In this document: positions 34,934 to 46,242 of the stretch, piece by piece | Numbering within the stretch: the stretch's first letter is position 1 | Layout: every line of letters begins with the position of its first letter | Source: Grammothele lineata | Taxonomy: Eukaryota; Basidiomycota; Agaricomycetes; Polyporales; Polyporaceae | DNA length: 64,000 nt | Reading direction: 5' to 3' | Assembly: GCA_002150815.3 (NCBI GenBank) | Contig: NDFF03000009.1 | Location: 42,076 to 106,075 of the forward strand | Notes under the pieces: model-generated | The model's database searches: none | What the model was told of the DNA's origin: nothing | What the model saw: only the letters and a program-made list of their open reading frames with translations | Program-made: the position numbers and the translations under genes

Positions 34934-36747
34934 ATGTCACACCCAACAAGCGATATTCAAGAACTTCCCGTTACATTCCGGCCCCAGCTTTACCTACAGC
35001 GGCGAGGCTGGGTCCTCGACACCATGCGATACGAAGGCGTTCGTGAGGTGTGTGTTCGCGATCGTTGATACCACCCGCCGCTCATCCTCCATCCACAGGT
35101 GGTCGACATCGGGTGTGGCGAGGGCGAGCTGCTCTCCTGCCTCTGCAACCCGGCCCCGTGGTTGGCGCCACCCCCGCCAGATGTCCTTGCCAGCGCCACA
35201 GCGCCACCATCTTCCCCGGACGACATCGCCGGCGTTGCGCTTGCCTCCCTCCATCGCGACGTCCTGCACCCCGTGAGGCTGGCGGGCCTCGACGTGAGCG
35301 CCGCAGATCTCGAGTGTGCAGCGCGGATCACGCAGCCGCCACCGCCGGCGCTGGCGGAGTCGCGGTGGGGCGCGCCCGTGCGCTGGGAGCCCCTCGAGGT
35401 CGCGTTGTGGGAGGGCAGCCTTGCGCGCGTGAACGAGGCGTTCGTGGGGATCGAGTGCGTCGTCGCAACTGAAGTGTGAGCACCTACTCTTTCTTCTTGC
35501 CTTTCCTCGTCCCTTCCGCCTAGATCGCCCCGCATTTCTCATTCCACCTCGCCTTTCACCTGGCCACATGCCCGTCCGCCTGCCCTAACCTGATCTGACC
35601 CGCACCCGCCTACCGCAGCATCGAACACCTCCCCGCGCCCGTGCTCGCCCGCTTCCCGCCCGTCGTCTTCGGCGCGTACCACCCGCGGCTCGTGCTCCTC
35701 ACCACGCCCTCGTACACGTTCAACGCGCGCTTCACCGCCCCGCACGCGCCCCCCTCCGCGCGTTCAGGCTATCCAGATCCGACGGGGCGCACCGACCGGG
35801 TCTTCCGCCACGCGGACCACCGCTTCGAGTGGACCCCGGAGGAGTTCGCGGCGTGGTGCAAAGCCGCGGCGGACGAGTGGGGGTACGACGTCGAGATCGG
35901 GGGCGTGGGCAAGGCGTGCGAGGTCGACCAGTGGGGGCGGGACGAGGAGCTCGGGTGGGCGAGCCAGACGGCGGCGTTCACGAGGCGCGAGGGCACGGAG
36001 TGGGAGGAGCGGAGGCGGGAGAGGTGGGCTGCGGCCGACGAGCGGTACCAGAAGGAATGCGGGGACGCGGGCGAGCCAGCGCACCGGCTCGTCACCACGT
36101 ACGACTACCCGGCGCACGAGGCGGCTCGGCGCCCGCAGCCGCTGGAAGACGTCGGCGAGCTCGTGCTCTCCAGGCTGGTCGGCATACGCGAGACCGCGAT
36201 CCCGCTGCCGGAGATGTGGTTTGAGCGCGAGATCGAGCTGGCCTGCGGAGGGTGGATCGACTGGCTTGTGGCAGCGGTGAACGCGCACGCCGGGCTGACG
36301 CTGCAGAAGGTAGACGTGAACTTGACGGACGCGGTGACGGGGTCGCCACCGCCATTGAAGGGCACTCACGAAGAGTGGCTGGTCGAGCTCGGGCCCGAGT
36401 TTCACTACCTCATCCCGCAGGGGCCACGCGAGGATCCGTGGGCGTCGCCGTCGACACCGGAGTCAGAGGAGGCTGCCAACCCTTGGGACCCACTGGATGA
36501 CGAAGAAGTCCTTCTGGATGACTATTCCGATACAGTCGCCGTTCGAGAGGCGAACGAAGGGGAACAGGAGGTGGACGGCTGGGGAAACTGGGGAAGCTGG
36601 GGCAACTGGGACACGTTGAACGCCGAGGCCACGGTCACTGAGAGCATCGAATGGGGGCGACCAGACATTGACGCAGGCTGGGGAAAGAGGTGGGGGGACA
36701 CGGACGCGATGGCGGACTGGGGAGTGCCAGAGGAGGAAAGCGCATAG
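34934..36747 (+). CDS. HEN1: HEN1-type small RNA 2'-O-methyltransferase with WG-rich tail, three exons
   Basis: Exons 34934-35047, 35099-35475, 35619-36747 give 539 aa. HEN1 methylates the 2'-OH of the 3'-terminal nucleotide of small RNAs, protecting them in RNA silencing. Seen: N-terminal FRPQLYLQRRGWVLDTMR; SAM-binding VVDIGCGEGELL; metal-site motif TEVIEHLP, where E-x-x-E-H supplies ligands as in plant HEN1; HPRLVLLTTPSYTFN; and the last metal histidine in FRHADHRFEWTPEEF. All catalytic residues are present. There are no N-terminal dsRNA-binding domains, as in animal and bacterial homologues. The C terminus is acidic and ends in seven WG dipeptides (36578-36725, about residues 483-533), resembling Argonaute-binding GW/WG hooks. 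The gene implies an active small-RNA pathway in this fungus. Confidence 0.93.
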
Positions 36748-37064
36748 GATGCGTCAATGCGAAAAAGAGCCAAACTCACCGTTTTGAATACCATCTGCAC
36801 GCATGTACCCCACATACATACCAATCAGTCTTTCGCACCGCGCAAACACGATAGTCCGAGTCCGAGGATGCAAGCAGAATGTCGGGATATAAACACGCAC
36901 AGGAGACGGCGCCCCGTGCATGTGGTAGTAGTCTACAATGAGATGAATGTCCTTCCGTCCGCTTTCAGTCGGGCACTCTAAACGCATGCAGCAGACAGAA
37001 CGCACCAAAGAGTAAGATATCCCAGGGTCGCTCGCCCACCCAAGATTTCCAACATGTAGCGCAT
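36748..37064. other. convergent intergenic region
   Basis: 317 bp between the 3' ends of HEN1 and the V-ATPase subunit e gene; 3' UTR sequence only. Confidence 0.5.
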
Positions 37065-37416
37065 TCACTCCTCCAAAACCGACCGCCTTGGACCTGGGGT
37101 TCACAACCATGAAGTAAGACCTCCGCACCCGCACTAGGCGAGGGGACAGGGTGCGTGTACTCACTCTCCAATGGGTGTACTTGCGCGAGGTACGTGACCG
37201 ACCACATGAGGTAGCAGCACGCCAGCGTGAGGAGTATGCTCGTGCGGATGAGCCTGCCCAGCGTGCGCACGTATGAGCCTCTGTATGCTCCTCCGAGAAC
37301 GTAGCCAGGCTAAGTACTCACGTCTGGTTAGGACCCTTGCGCGTGAAGACCCACGCGGCAAACATAAGCCCAAGGACGACGACGAGAACGAAGAGAGTGG
37401 GGAGCGAGGACGACAT
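37065..37416 (-). CDS. VMA9: V-type H+-ATPase subunit e (Vma9), three exons
   Basis: Exons (minus) 37416-37322, 37253-37165, 37093-37065 give 70 aa, the usual size for this tiny hydrophobic V0 subunit. Two transmembrane helices are clear: LFVLVVVLGLMFAAWVFTRK and SILLTLACCYLMWSVTYLAQ, separated by the family motif GPNQTLIR (GxNQTL). The short tail HPLESPRRSVLEE matches the family pattern of a Pro-Arg-Arg-Ser segment after the second helix, which supports choosing the acceptor at 37094-37095 for a final exon of only 29 nt. Introns are 68 and 71 nt. The protein sits in the membrane sector of vacuolar and Golgi proton pumps. It would be missed by ORF length filters. Confidence 0.93.
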
Positions 37417-37792
37417 GGCGGACAGTGGAGGGAAGGTGTTGACTGGTGCTAAGCGCAGTGACGGAGCCGGAGAGGTCTCCGAAACAGACAACCGCCTACT
37501 ACCACGGGCGCTTCTCCGTCCACCTATACGACTTGCCGTGCATTCCAGACTGTGCGCACTCCGCAGGGAGTGAGAGCCGCACACCACCGACTGGAGCTGA
37601 TTTCAAACCATGCATAAATCCGTCCCGTTCATGATTCGCTCAGCCCAACATCTTCAGCAGCGCGTGTTCGGGGATCCAGCAGCACAAATCGTAAGCATTA
37701 ACCGTGAACCGTCTGCCCTAGATGTATGGTACTTTATAAGTCGTGTGTTCGTCATTAGCCCCTGCCGTCTAAACTACGAAACCCTCCCCGCT
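37417..37792. other. intergenic
   Basis: 376 bp between the V-ATPase e start and the CYP51 stop, both on the minus strand: promoter of the first, 3' UTR of the second. No gene. Confidence 0.5.
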
Positions 37793-39810
37793 TCAGTCAA
37801 ACTGCCTGCGACGGTACATGATCTGGCTCGGCATTGGCTGGACCATCATCGACTGGACATAGTAGTCAGCGAGGCGCTCAACCGTAGAAGAGGGCAGAAA
37901 ACGCACAGCAAAGTCAGACTTGGGGAACTCGCCCTCCAGACGGAACTCAAGGCGGCGAACAAGAGCGGCAATAATGGTGCTGATCTGCAGGTACGCAAAC
38001 TGCAGAACGGAGAGGTCAGCGCTGAACACCCAAGCGAGAAGGACACTGCCGTACCTGCTCGCCAATGCACCGATGCCTGCCCGCGCCGAACGGCAGGTAT
38101 GGACTGACCGTGCCCTTGCTCACGAGACCGAAACCGAAGTCGACCTTCTCGCCCTCGTTGTACTGCTTGTGCGCCTGCGCGGCGACACCCGTCTCGTCGT
38201 ACCAGCGCCGCGGCTCCCACGTGTCCGACTCGTCCCACACCGTCGGGTCGCGCTGGGAGATGAGAGGCGAGGCGAGGACGATATCGCCCTTGGGCACGAC
38301 GTACATCACGTCCTCCGAGGGCGACGCTAGCGTGGCAGGCACGGGAATGTCCGTGTGCGCCATGCGCATGATGCTATGGATTGGCGGGTGGAGGCGGAGC
38401 GTCTCACGCACAACTGCGTCGAGGATCTTGAGCTCGCGAATGTCGTCGTACACCATGTCGCGCAGGCGGCCGTCAGGGGTGCCGAAGTACTTGACCTGTT
38501 CCTCGTAAAGCGCTTCCCTGTAAAAGCGAGGGGAGGGACAAGGGTGAGAAAGTCACGTTCGCGCCGGAGCCGGAGTCACACGCACTGAATGTCCTGGCGG
38601 TGGGCGATATGGAGAACGGACCAAGCGAGCGACGAGGAGCTCGTGTGCTGGCCGGCCATGAGAAGGGCGATGAGGATGTGGGCGATTTCGTGGTCGGGAA
38701 TGGGCGTGCCGTCGCGGTAGCGCTGCTTCGTGAGAGAGCTCATGACGTCCTCTTCCTGATCCTGTACAGCTATGAGCGCGACGAACACGATACGTAGGGG
38801 ATACGTGGCTTACAGCGGACGGGTTCTCACGACGCTTGCGGAGGATGCTCTGGTAAAACTCACTCATCTTTGCGTGCGCGGCATCCCGCTTGCGGTAGCT
38901 GGGGAGAGGGAGGTTGGGAATCATCCAGTGGAGTGGAGTGAAACCGTGGTCGAGGTCGGAGTACACCTGAGCGTAGTCCTTGGTGAGCTGTTCACGAATC
39001 TCCTTGCCCTGGAGCGTGCGCGAGGCGGTCAAGATGGTGATCTCAGAGAAGGTCTTGAGGACAGGGAATGCGCCCCACTCGTTGATATCGTTCATCTGCC
39101 AAGCGCGGAAGGAGGCATCGGTGTCGAGGTAGTCCTTGATTTCGTCCTCAATCATGCCAATGTAGGCACGGAACTTGTCGATTGTGAGGGAAACCTTGAC
39201 GAACTTCTTCTGCTCCATGAGCTTCTCGTTCGGGCAGTCATAGACGACATCCTTGCCGAAGATGGGGGTCGTCAGAGGCTGTAAGGGTCGAGTGAGTTGA
39301 CAGTTTGAGTAGAACGAATGGGCACATACCCCATAGACGTCCTCCGCCGCGAGCTGGGTGTGCTTTCCACCAAGAACATAGTCGTTACCCTGGGTGCCGA
39401 GGGTGACGGTGACACGCTTGCCGAGGAGAATGAAGGTGAAGCAGTTGCCGTACTGTAAAAAAATGAGACGGTGAACTAAGACATGGGTCGACGGAACTGA
39501 CCTTCTTGCGGCATTCGCGGAAGAAGGCGATGGGGTCACGACCGTATGCAGGTGCAGAGCCAAGGAAAGGTATCCAATGCCAGACAATGGGGGGTTGCGA
39601 CTTGGAGCGGGGTATCTGGGTGCATGGTTTAGTGCATGCTCGCACCAAGACAGAACGAGAACGACCCACCAGTTGCCAAAGGATGTTGAGGACGATGGAA
39701 AGGATGGGAACGTTGATGAAGGCGAGCAGGAGAAGGCGCTCTGTGGGGGGCCACTGGAGCTGTGTGAGGGTGCCGGACCAGGGCTCGGAAAAGGTGGCGT
39801 TGGCGGACAT
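37793..39810 (-). CDS. ERG11: sterol 14-alpha-demethylase, CYP51 (seven exons)
   Basis: Exons (minus) 39810-39670, 39615-39502, 39452-39330, 39278-38814, 38761-38586, 38517-38055, 37999-37793 give 562 aa. Cytochrome P450 that removes the 14-alpha-methyl of lanosterol/eburicol in ergosterol synthesis; target of azole antifungals. Seen: N-terminal membrane anchor LLLLAFINVPILSIVLNILW; CYP51-specific B-C region VVYDCPNEKLMEQKKFVK; I-helix LLMAGQHTSSSSLAWSVL; K-helix ExxR in VVRETLRLHPPIHS; heme loop [20 protein letters not shown] with Cys as ligand. Introns are 49-68 nt. For the exon 4/5 junction I used the strong GTAAGC donor after ENPSA; a donor 19 nt earlier is an alternative. Located in the ER membrane; works with NADPH-P450 reductase. 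Confidence 0.95.
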
Positions 39811-41236
39811 GGCGGGTGCACAGGCTGCACGCGTCGCTCTAGGACGAGAGAGACAGCAGGGCCGGGCAGAGACAGAGGGCGACGGTGAGGGCGCTGGGAG
39901 CGGCGGCCACGCGCGGGCGGGTATTATAGAAATTGTTGGCCCGCCCATCGAACCATTCTCACCTGCCGAAACGGGCAGGCTCTTCGCCTCTTTTGGTTCT
40001 GGGTCTCCCTGGCCCCCGCCCTTTCGTCCCGGCCCCGTTCTCCGCCCGACCCGCCCCCGCCAGTTGCCTACCAATTGCCCCACTCTCACTCGCTGCCCGA
40101 GATCGAGGCCAGTCCAAGCGGACATCACCCAGCCAATGTCCGGTACACGGGCGCCTCTCAGCCATACCTGCGCACGAGCAATTAGCGTCAGTATTTAAAG
40201 TCTGACGTTGCCATTCTCGTCAGCTAGTCGAAGAAATTCCTTCAACGAGGCCTCGGATGTAGCCAGCGCAAGTATCAGTCAAAGCGCCCTACTTGGGCCT
40301 CTCTGTGGTTTCGGGGAGCAGGTTCTACTACATGTCAACTATAAGCTACTGTAGCAGCTATAGAGGATAGCAATAAACACCACCCTGTGCTCGTTCAGTG
40401 TTCACGGCCTCCGTGCGGGCGCCGGAGTCAAGGATTTGACTCAGCCATCCACGAGTTCATTGAGATTTTCGACGCCGTGGTCGCCATCGGCCCCCGTGAA
40501 TTCGTTGTGAAACCTTCGAAGTTCGCAGATTTGATGTCCCTCGTCCGTGTGTCGAACCATTCACGATGTTACGCCCTATTCACTGCAGCCGACATCGTGC
40601 TGAGAGGGATTTGGCTATAGCACACGACGATACCCAACGGTTCCCATATATCTCAGGGTGGATCTGCCTCCCACTAGCATTGGCGCGAAGCATCACGTCC
40701 CTCTACCTTCAGTACTTGATCTTGCTGTCTAACAAGTACGCCCGACTTGTCCTTGGCTTGTGATGAACCAACAAGATTCCTTATCCCGTACTCTGAGCTG
40801 ACGAAGGCACGTTGTGCATCACTGTATCACTTAGTAGCCCGGCACGTTCTGATACCACGTACTATTCCCCGCCGGTGTACGCGTTTTCAGCTTTGCCGGT
40901 CGGTTCAGCGATGATATTTCTCATGTCCTATCTAGTAGGTCGAACGAAGACACCAAACTTGCAGGGAACAGGCGTTAACACTTGTCCTTAAATCGCTCCT
41001 GGCTCCAAGTGCGAGGTGCAACAATATATATCCCATTTTGCATTAAGAACACATCCAAATCCCTATATCGCCTCACACTAAACCGACCTATCACCTCCGG
41101 TGTAGACGTACAGATAACCACTATGTTGAGAATAGATAGCAGATGTCGACGATGATTATGCACCCTCCGGAACAACGAAGCCAACTAAAGCCTCATCGCA
41201 CGGAGGCGTGCTCTATGGTTGTTTGCGACCCGTCAT
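39811..41236. other. 1.4-kb intergenic region: CYP51 promoter and peroxidase 3' flank
   Basis: The 400 bp next to 39810 form the CYP51 promoter (GC-rich, with an SRE-like site). From 40200 to 41236 only short frames exist; 40387-40620 plus encodes a 77-residue stretch without recognised family. AT content rises towards the peroxidase 3' end. No gene supported. Confidence 0.45.
40124..40137. promoter_or_regulatory. sterol-response-element-like site with CCAAT box
   Basis: ATCACCCAGC followed directly by CCAAT, about 315 bp upstream of the CYP51 start. The classical SREBP element is ATCACCCCAC; eight of ten bases match. Fungal Sre1 activates ERG11 under low sterol or oxygen, so the position is fitting. 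One imperfect match is weak evidence. Confidence 0.3.
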
Positions 41237-42675
<1,439 letters not shown>

Positions 42676-44833
42676 GGCTAGTATGGGTGGTTTAGCGGGC
42701 GGTGTCGGTCGGGGCCGTTCGATGAGGTGCGACTGCTGGGATACTCGGAGTCGAGTACTGGCTAGCCTCCGTCTGCGTCCGCCAGCCTTTATACCTCGCG
42801 ACGTGCATGCCTCGGACGCACGAATCGCCTAGGCTGTCGTCCCTTTTCGCGCGTCGAGTACGCGTGCCATGTGTCTTCCGAGCGGTGTATAGTCTGCATG
42901 GGAACGTGATGACGACCTCCAATACTTTGGGTCGGGCCCGGGATGCGCCAGAAGAGCGGTTGCGGGAACGCGCGAGGGGATACTCTCGCAGGCAAAGTCA
43001 GCAGCACGAAAATCTGGAGCGCGGGCCATGCAGACGGACGCGGGCGTGTGTCTGCCCCGGGGTGACGGTATAGTGTACGTCCCTTGCGAGCCGTAATTAG
43101 ATGTGATGCAGAGTGTCAATGGATCAGCGTCTGCCAGACGGAATGCAAACAAGTGACTCAAGTAGACGGGACGTCGCACGGCGAATCAAAAGAGGGTAGG
43201 CGGGTACTCACCCGGAGGCGATACGTCTGTGAACGGGCATCGGGATATATTCCAAGTGAAAGATGTCCGGATTGGCGTCTTGAGGACTTGAAGACACTGG
43301 GCGCGAAGGAAAGCTTGGTCTCTACGCAGCGGTCGATGTTATATGCACCCCGGCTGAACGCAAGATGTGCTGCGCACATCGCTATCTGTCGTGGAGCGAC
43401 TGGTGGAACCTCTGGGACGTGGTATAGTCTTGTAACACTGGCTCGGTGCAAATCCCGCCGAGAGGAAGACGCGGGACTGCCAAGCGGGGATATGTTCGCG
43501 TCAGTACAAGTTGTAGTCCACGGCTACGATTCTTTGAGGGTCCAAGTCAACGGTAAGAGACGGCACGGTGACAAAAGCCTGAGAGAAGAACTGCTCACAG
43601 TTGTCCCGCTCTTGGGAATAGCAGATGCATGGGGCGCTGAGGTCCGATTATGACGTACGCTACGCGGTCTAACTTGCTACAGCGTTGACAGCAAAGTAGG
43701 ATGCCACCAAGATGAATCTGTTGTGGTGGTTAGGAGGAGCTAACGACAAAATCTCGGCACCGACACAGGCCAAGCACAAGGAGGTGGCGATCATACCCCC
43801 AAGACCAAGGACGAGTTCAACGAGCTTGCCGCTGAGAATCTGGTATTTCTCATTGGCTGAGCCTTGAGAAGCTACGAGGCATCAACCTTGAGAGACGGTG
43901 CGATCACAACCTCCGGATCCTCGAAACTCGAAGTTGCCGGAAGTTATTCTCCCAGGCGTCGTCTCGGCGACCTCGGCGGAACTTGCCCTCTGGGATTTTC
44001 CGTACCATGCATCGTCGGCGTGGTGGGTAGAATCCGGACGGCGAACAAAGAATGGCGCAAGGGTCCCTGGCGAGGACTCTCATGGTCATTAGAGGGTCAC
44101 AAGGTCTGTCAAAGACCAGAGAAGATGAACACGATAGACATACCTGCCACGACCCGACCCCTTGTTGTCGGTAAGCGGGTCGATATACTCATGTGGAAGT
44201 CGCCGGATCACCATGAGAAGAACGCTTACAGGAACAGGACCGAGGGTCATGAATCGCCTATTGAGGTACCCGTTGAGGGGGCCCGAGGACGTGTACCTGG
44301 TACAAACCTCACACAACCTCGCGGGGGAGTGAATAAAATCAGTCAGAGACCCTGGAGACCAATGACCGCCATGGGATTATGCAGTTGTGTATGCAGCAGC
44401 GCGAGAAGATTTTACCCGTAGCAGCTCTCAGGAATTCCCAAGCCTTTCCGACATGACTGTTAGTGGTAAAGCGGGCCAACCGCCGTGGGAGAGCCTGAGG
44501 GCGAGGATCCTAGGAAAGTTGGAGGACAACCGTCTTCGAGCGTCGTGTTCAATGCGATATTATGAAGCTACTGATGGGTCGCTCAGGAGCCTGAGGTGAG
44601 GGCCAGGAACAGAGATTTTCTTCAGGAGGTAGGCAATAGTAAAGAATACCTGTGAGTTGCGACTGGCAAGAGAAGCGATAATAAAACTGGGACCATGCTG
44701 TGTTCTGGTAGGCTGGTAGGCTGACTAAGCAACAATAGCGTCCGAAGGGATCGGAGCTTGAGCTGGCTCACTAATGCACTGGGCTACGACTACAAGTACA
44801 GAAGGCAAAATACCGACGAAGAATAATGTGATG
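42676..44833. other. 2.2-kb region: peroxidase promoter plus unresolved membrane-protein-like pieces
   Basis: 42676-43100 is the peroxidase promoter. On the minus strand two segments look coding but could not be joined: 43860-43660 (NEKYQILSGKLVELVLGLGG, then CLACVGAEILSLAPPNHHNR and FILVASYFAVNAVAS) and 44316-44100, which includes SSGPLNGYLNRRFMTLGPVP, and after a possible intron, GMSIVFIFSG. They recall membrane transporters of the major facilitator type, but no complete exon chain with matching phases was found. Either a multi-exon gene with unusual structure or a decayed one. Confidence 0.35.
42786..42793 (-). promoter_or_regulatory. TATA box of the manganese peroxidase gene
   Basis: TATAAAGG on the minus strand, about 110 bp upstream of the peroxidase ATG; peroxidase genes of white-rot fungi normally have such a TATA box. 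Confidence 0.65.
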
Positions 44834-45811
44834 TCACAGTCCAATGCCTGGTACAGCCACAGTAGCTGCGGATGTCTCCAGGCTATAATACATCCCGTAC
44901 AGTGGTCCCCAGCGACTCTGAGAAGAAAGCCAAAATGACGAGAAAGACGTTGCCCACCCACCCTGTGCCAGTGGAGGCTCACGCTGACTCGGAGGATCCT
45001 TTTGTGGCGCCTGGATTACGATTGTCGTCCTGGTAAGATATGGGTCCTTGGCTCCAGCCCGAGACGACGTTTTATTGACTTGAACCGACCCAAGCAGACT
45101 GTTGACGAGGTAGTTGCCAAACCACATCAACGCCGTCTTCCAAATACCAGCCGCAACCACGAATAGGTTAGCCGACTGTAGCGCGAAGCGGAACAGCTCC
45201 CTGAAGAGCCCACGTGTGGTGAGGAGGATGGTGCCGAGCCCTTTGAGGTCGATGCGACGCCGAGTTGCGGTGCTCGGAGAGCCTGGCCAGCACCATGCGT
45301 ACACCGCGGCTACGACGCGGTACGCCGCAAGCAGCACATAGGCATACGCGAGCACCAGGCGGGCCCAAGCCTTGATGATAGGGACACATGCTTGCAGCGC
45401 CGCGACGACGTGTTTCGCCTTCCTTGTACGACGGAGCGTCAAGAAGGTGCGCGTGGCGGCCAGGGCCCTGCGATACACCTCGCGCAGGGGATCGCGCAGG
45501 TGCCAGCTGAGGCGGGCGAGCTCCCATAGCTGCCTAGCGTCCAACTTGCTTAGGATGATGGCCAGAGATGGGGACGCCCGGGAAAACATGTCCAAGAGGA
45601 CCTGGTCGACGGAGAGCCTCGTTACAGCGGCGGCGGGATCGAGGAGTACCGTCCACAGCGATGAGGCAAGGGAACTGAGAAGAAGCGTGACCAGCACGAC
45701 GAGGAGGAGGGGAATAGTATACGGCGAGGCGACACCATTGCGCGGGGACCGACTGGGATCGGGGTGTGCGAGGACGGACCTGCTCAGCCAAGCGAGTCTC
45801 CAGGACCACAT
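44834..45811 (-). CDS. hypothetical membrane-associated protein
   Basis: A single frame of 325 aa from ATG at 45811. It begins MWSWRLAWLSRSVLAHPDPS; a strong hydrophobic segment follows (YTIPLLLVVLVTLLLSSLAS), then a helical region (LSKLDARQLWELARLSWHLR), further hydrophobic stretches near residues 148-175 (LVLAYAYVLLAAYRVVAAVY) and 205-235 (FALQSANLFVVAAGIWKTAL). No family recognised. The C-terminal part may be spliced: GTGAGC near 44985 and TTCTCAG near 44922 bound a possible intron of about 65 nt that changes the ending. Probably an endomembrane protein; a strain- or lineage-specific gene is likely because I know no homologue. Confidence 0.55.
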   Translation of the reverse strand: MWSWRLAWLSRSVLAHPDPSRSPRNGVASPYTIPLLLVVLVTLLLSSLASSLWTVLLDPAAAVTRLSVDQVLLDMFSRASPSLAIILSKLDARQLWELARLSWHLRDPLREVYRRALAATRTFLTLRRTRKAKHVVAALQACVPIIKAWARLVLAYAYVLLAAYRVVAAVYAWCWPGSPSTATRRRIDLKGLGTILLTTRGLFRELFRFALQSANLFVVAAGIWKTALMWFGNYLVNSLLGSVQVNKTSSRAGAKDPYLTRTTIVIQAPQKDPPSQREPPLAQGGWATSFSSFWLSSQSRWGPLYGMYYSLETSAATVAVPGIGL

Positions 45812-46242
45812 CGAAGTGTAGGGTGTGCAGTCAACGCATAGTGAGGCACCTTGGTCATTTAGTGCCTTTTGAAATGCAGTGCGACCATGCTGAATTGGCT
45901 GACTGGTGTGTCGGGGGCTGGCGGCCTGAGATGTCAGCCATTTGTTCAGCCATGAAAATTAAGTATGACTATCATCGAAATCTCCCGCTTAGGTAAGATG
46001 GAGGTTTGTCGTAGCAGGCCGGGATTCGCTTTCTATATGCGCTTCGTCGAATGTCCGCAAACACGGGAACTTGAGATAGCACACTCAGTCAGGTTTCAAC
46101 AGCTATCGTTCAGAAGCAAAGTTTAGTAGTACAAATGTTGATCAGCAAAGCACAGACCTATTGTACGTATGCAGCGAGATGTAGAAAGCATTGACAGATT
46201 GACAAGCACAACAAGACAGTCCGAATGCCCCTAAACACGATC
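45812..46242. other. intergenic
   Basis: 431 bp between the promoter side of the membrane protein gene and the 3' end of the C3HC gene; no gene seen. Confidence 0.5.

Noticed and set aside
35764..36405. 213-codon minus-strand frame opposite HEN1
   Set aside because: Arg/Leu/Pro-rich shadow; HEN1 on the plus strand has intact catalytic motifs.
40387..40620. 77-codon plus-strand frame between CYP51 and the peroxidase
   Set aside because: No promoter, intron or homology clue; too short to call from sequence alone.
43372..43378. TGCGCAC, a match to the metal-response consensus TGCRCNC, about 700 bp upstream of the peroxidase gene
   Set aside because: Single match of a short degenerate motif at long distance; expected by chance in this much sequence.
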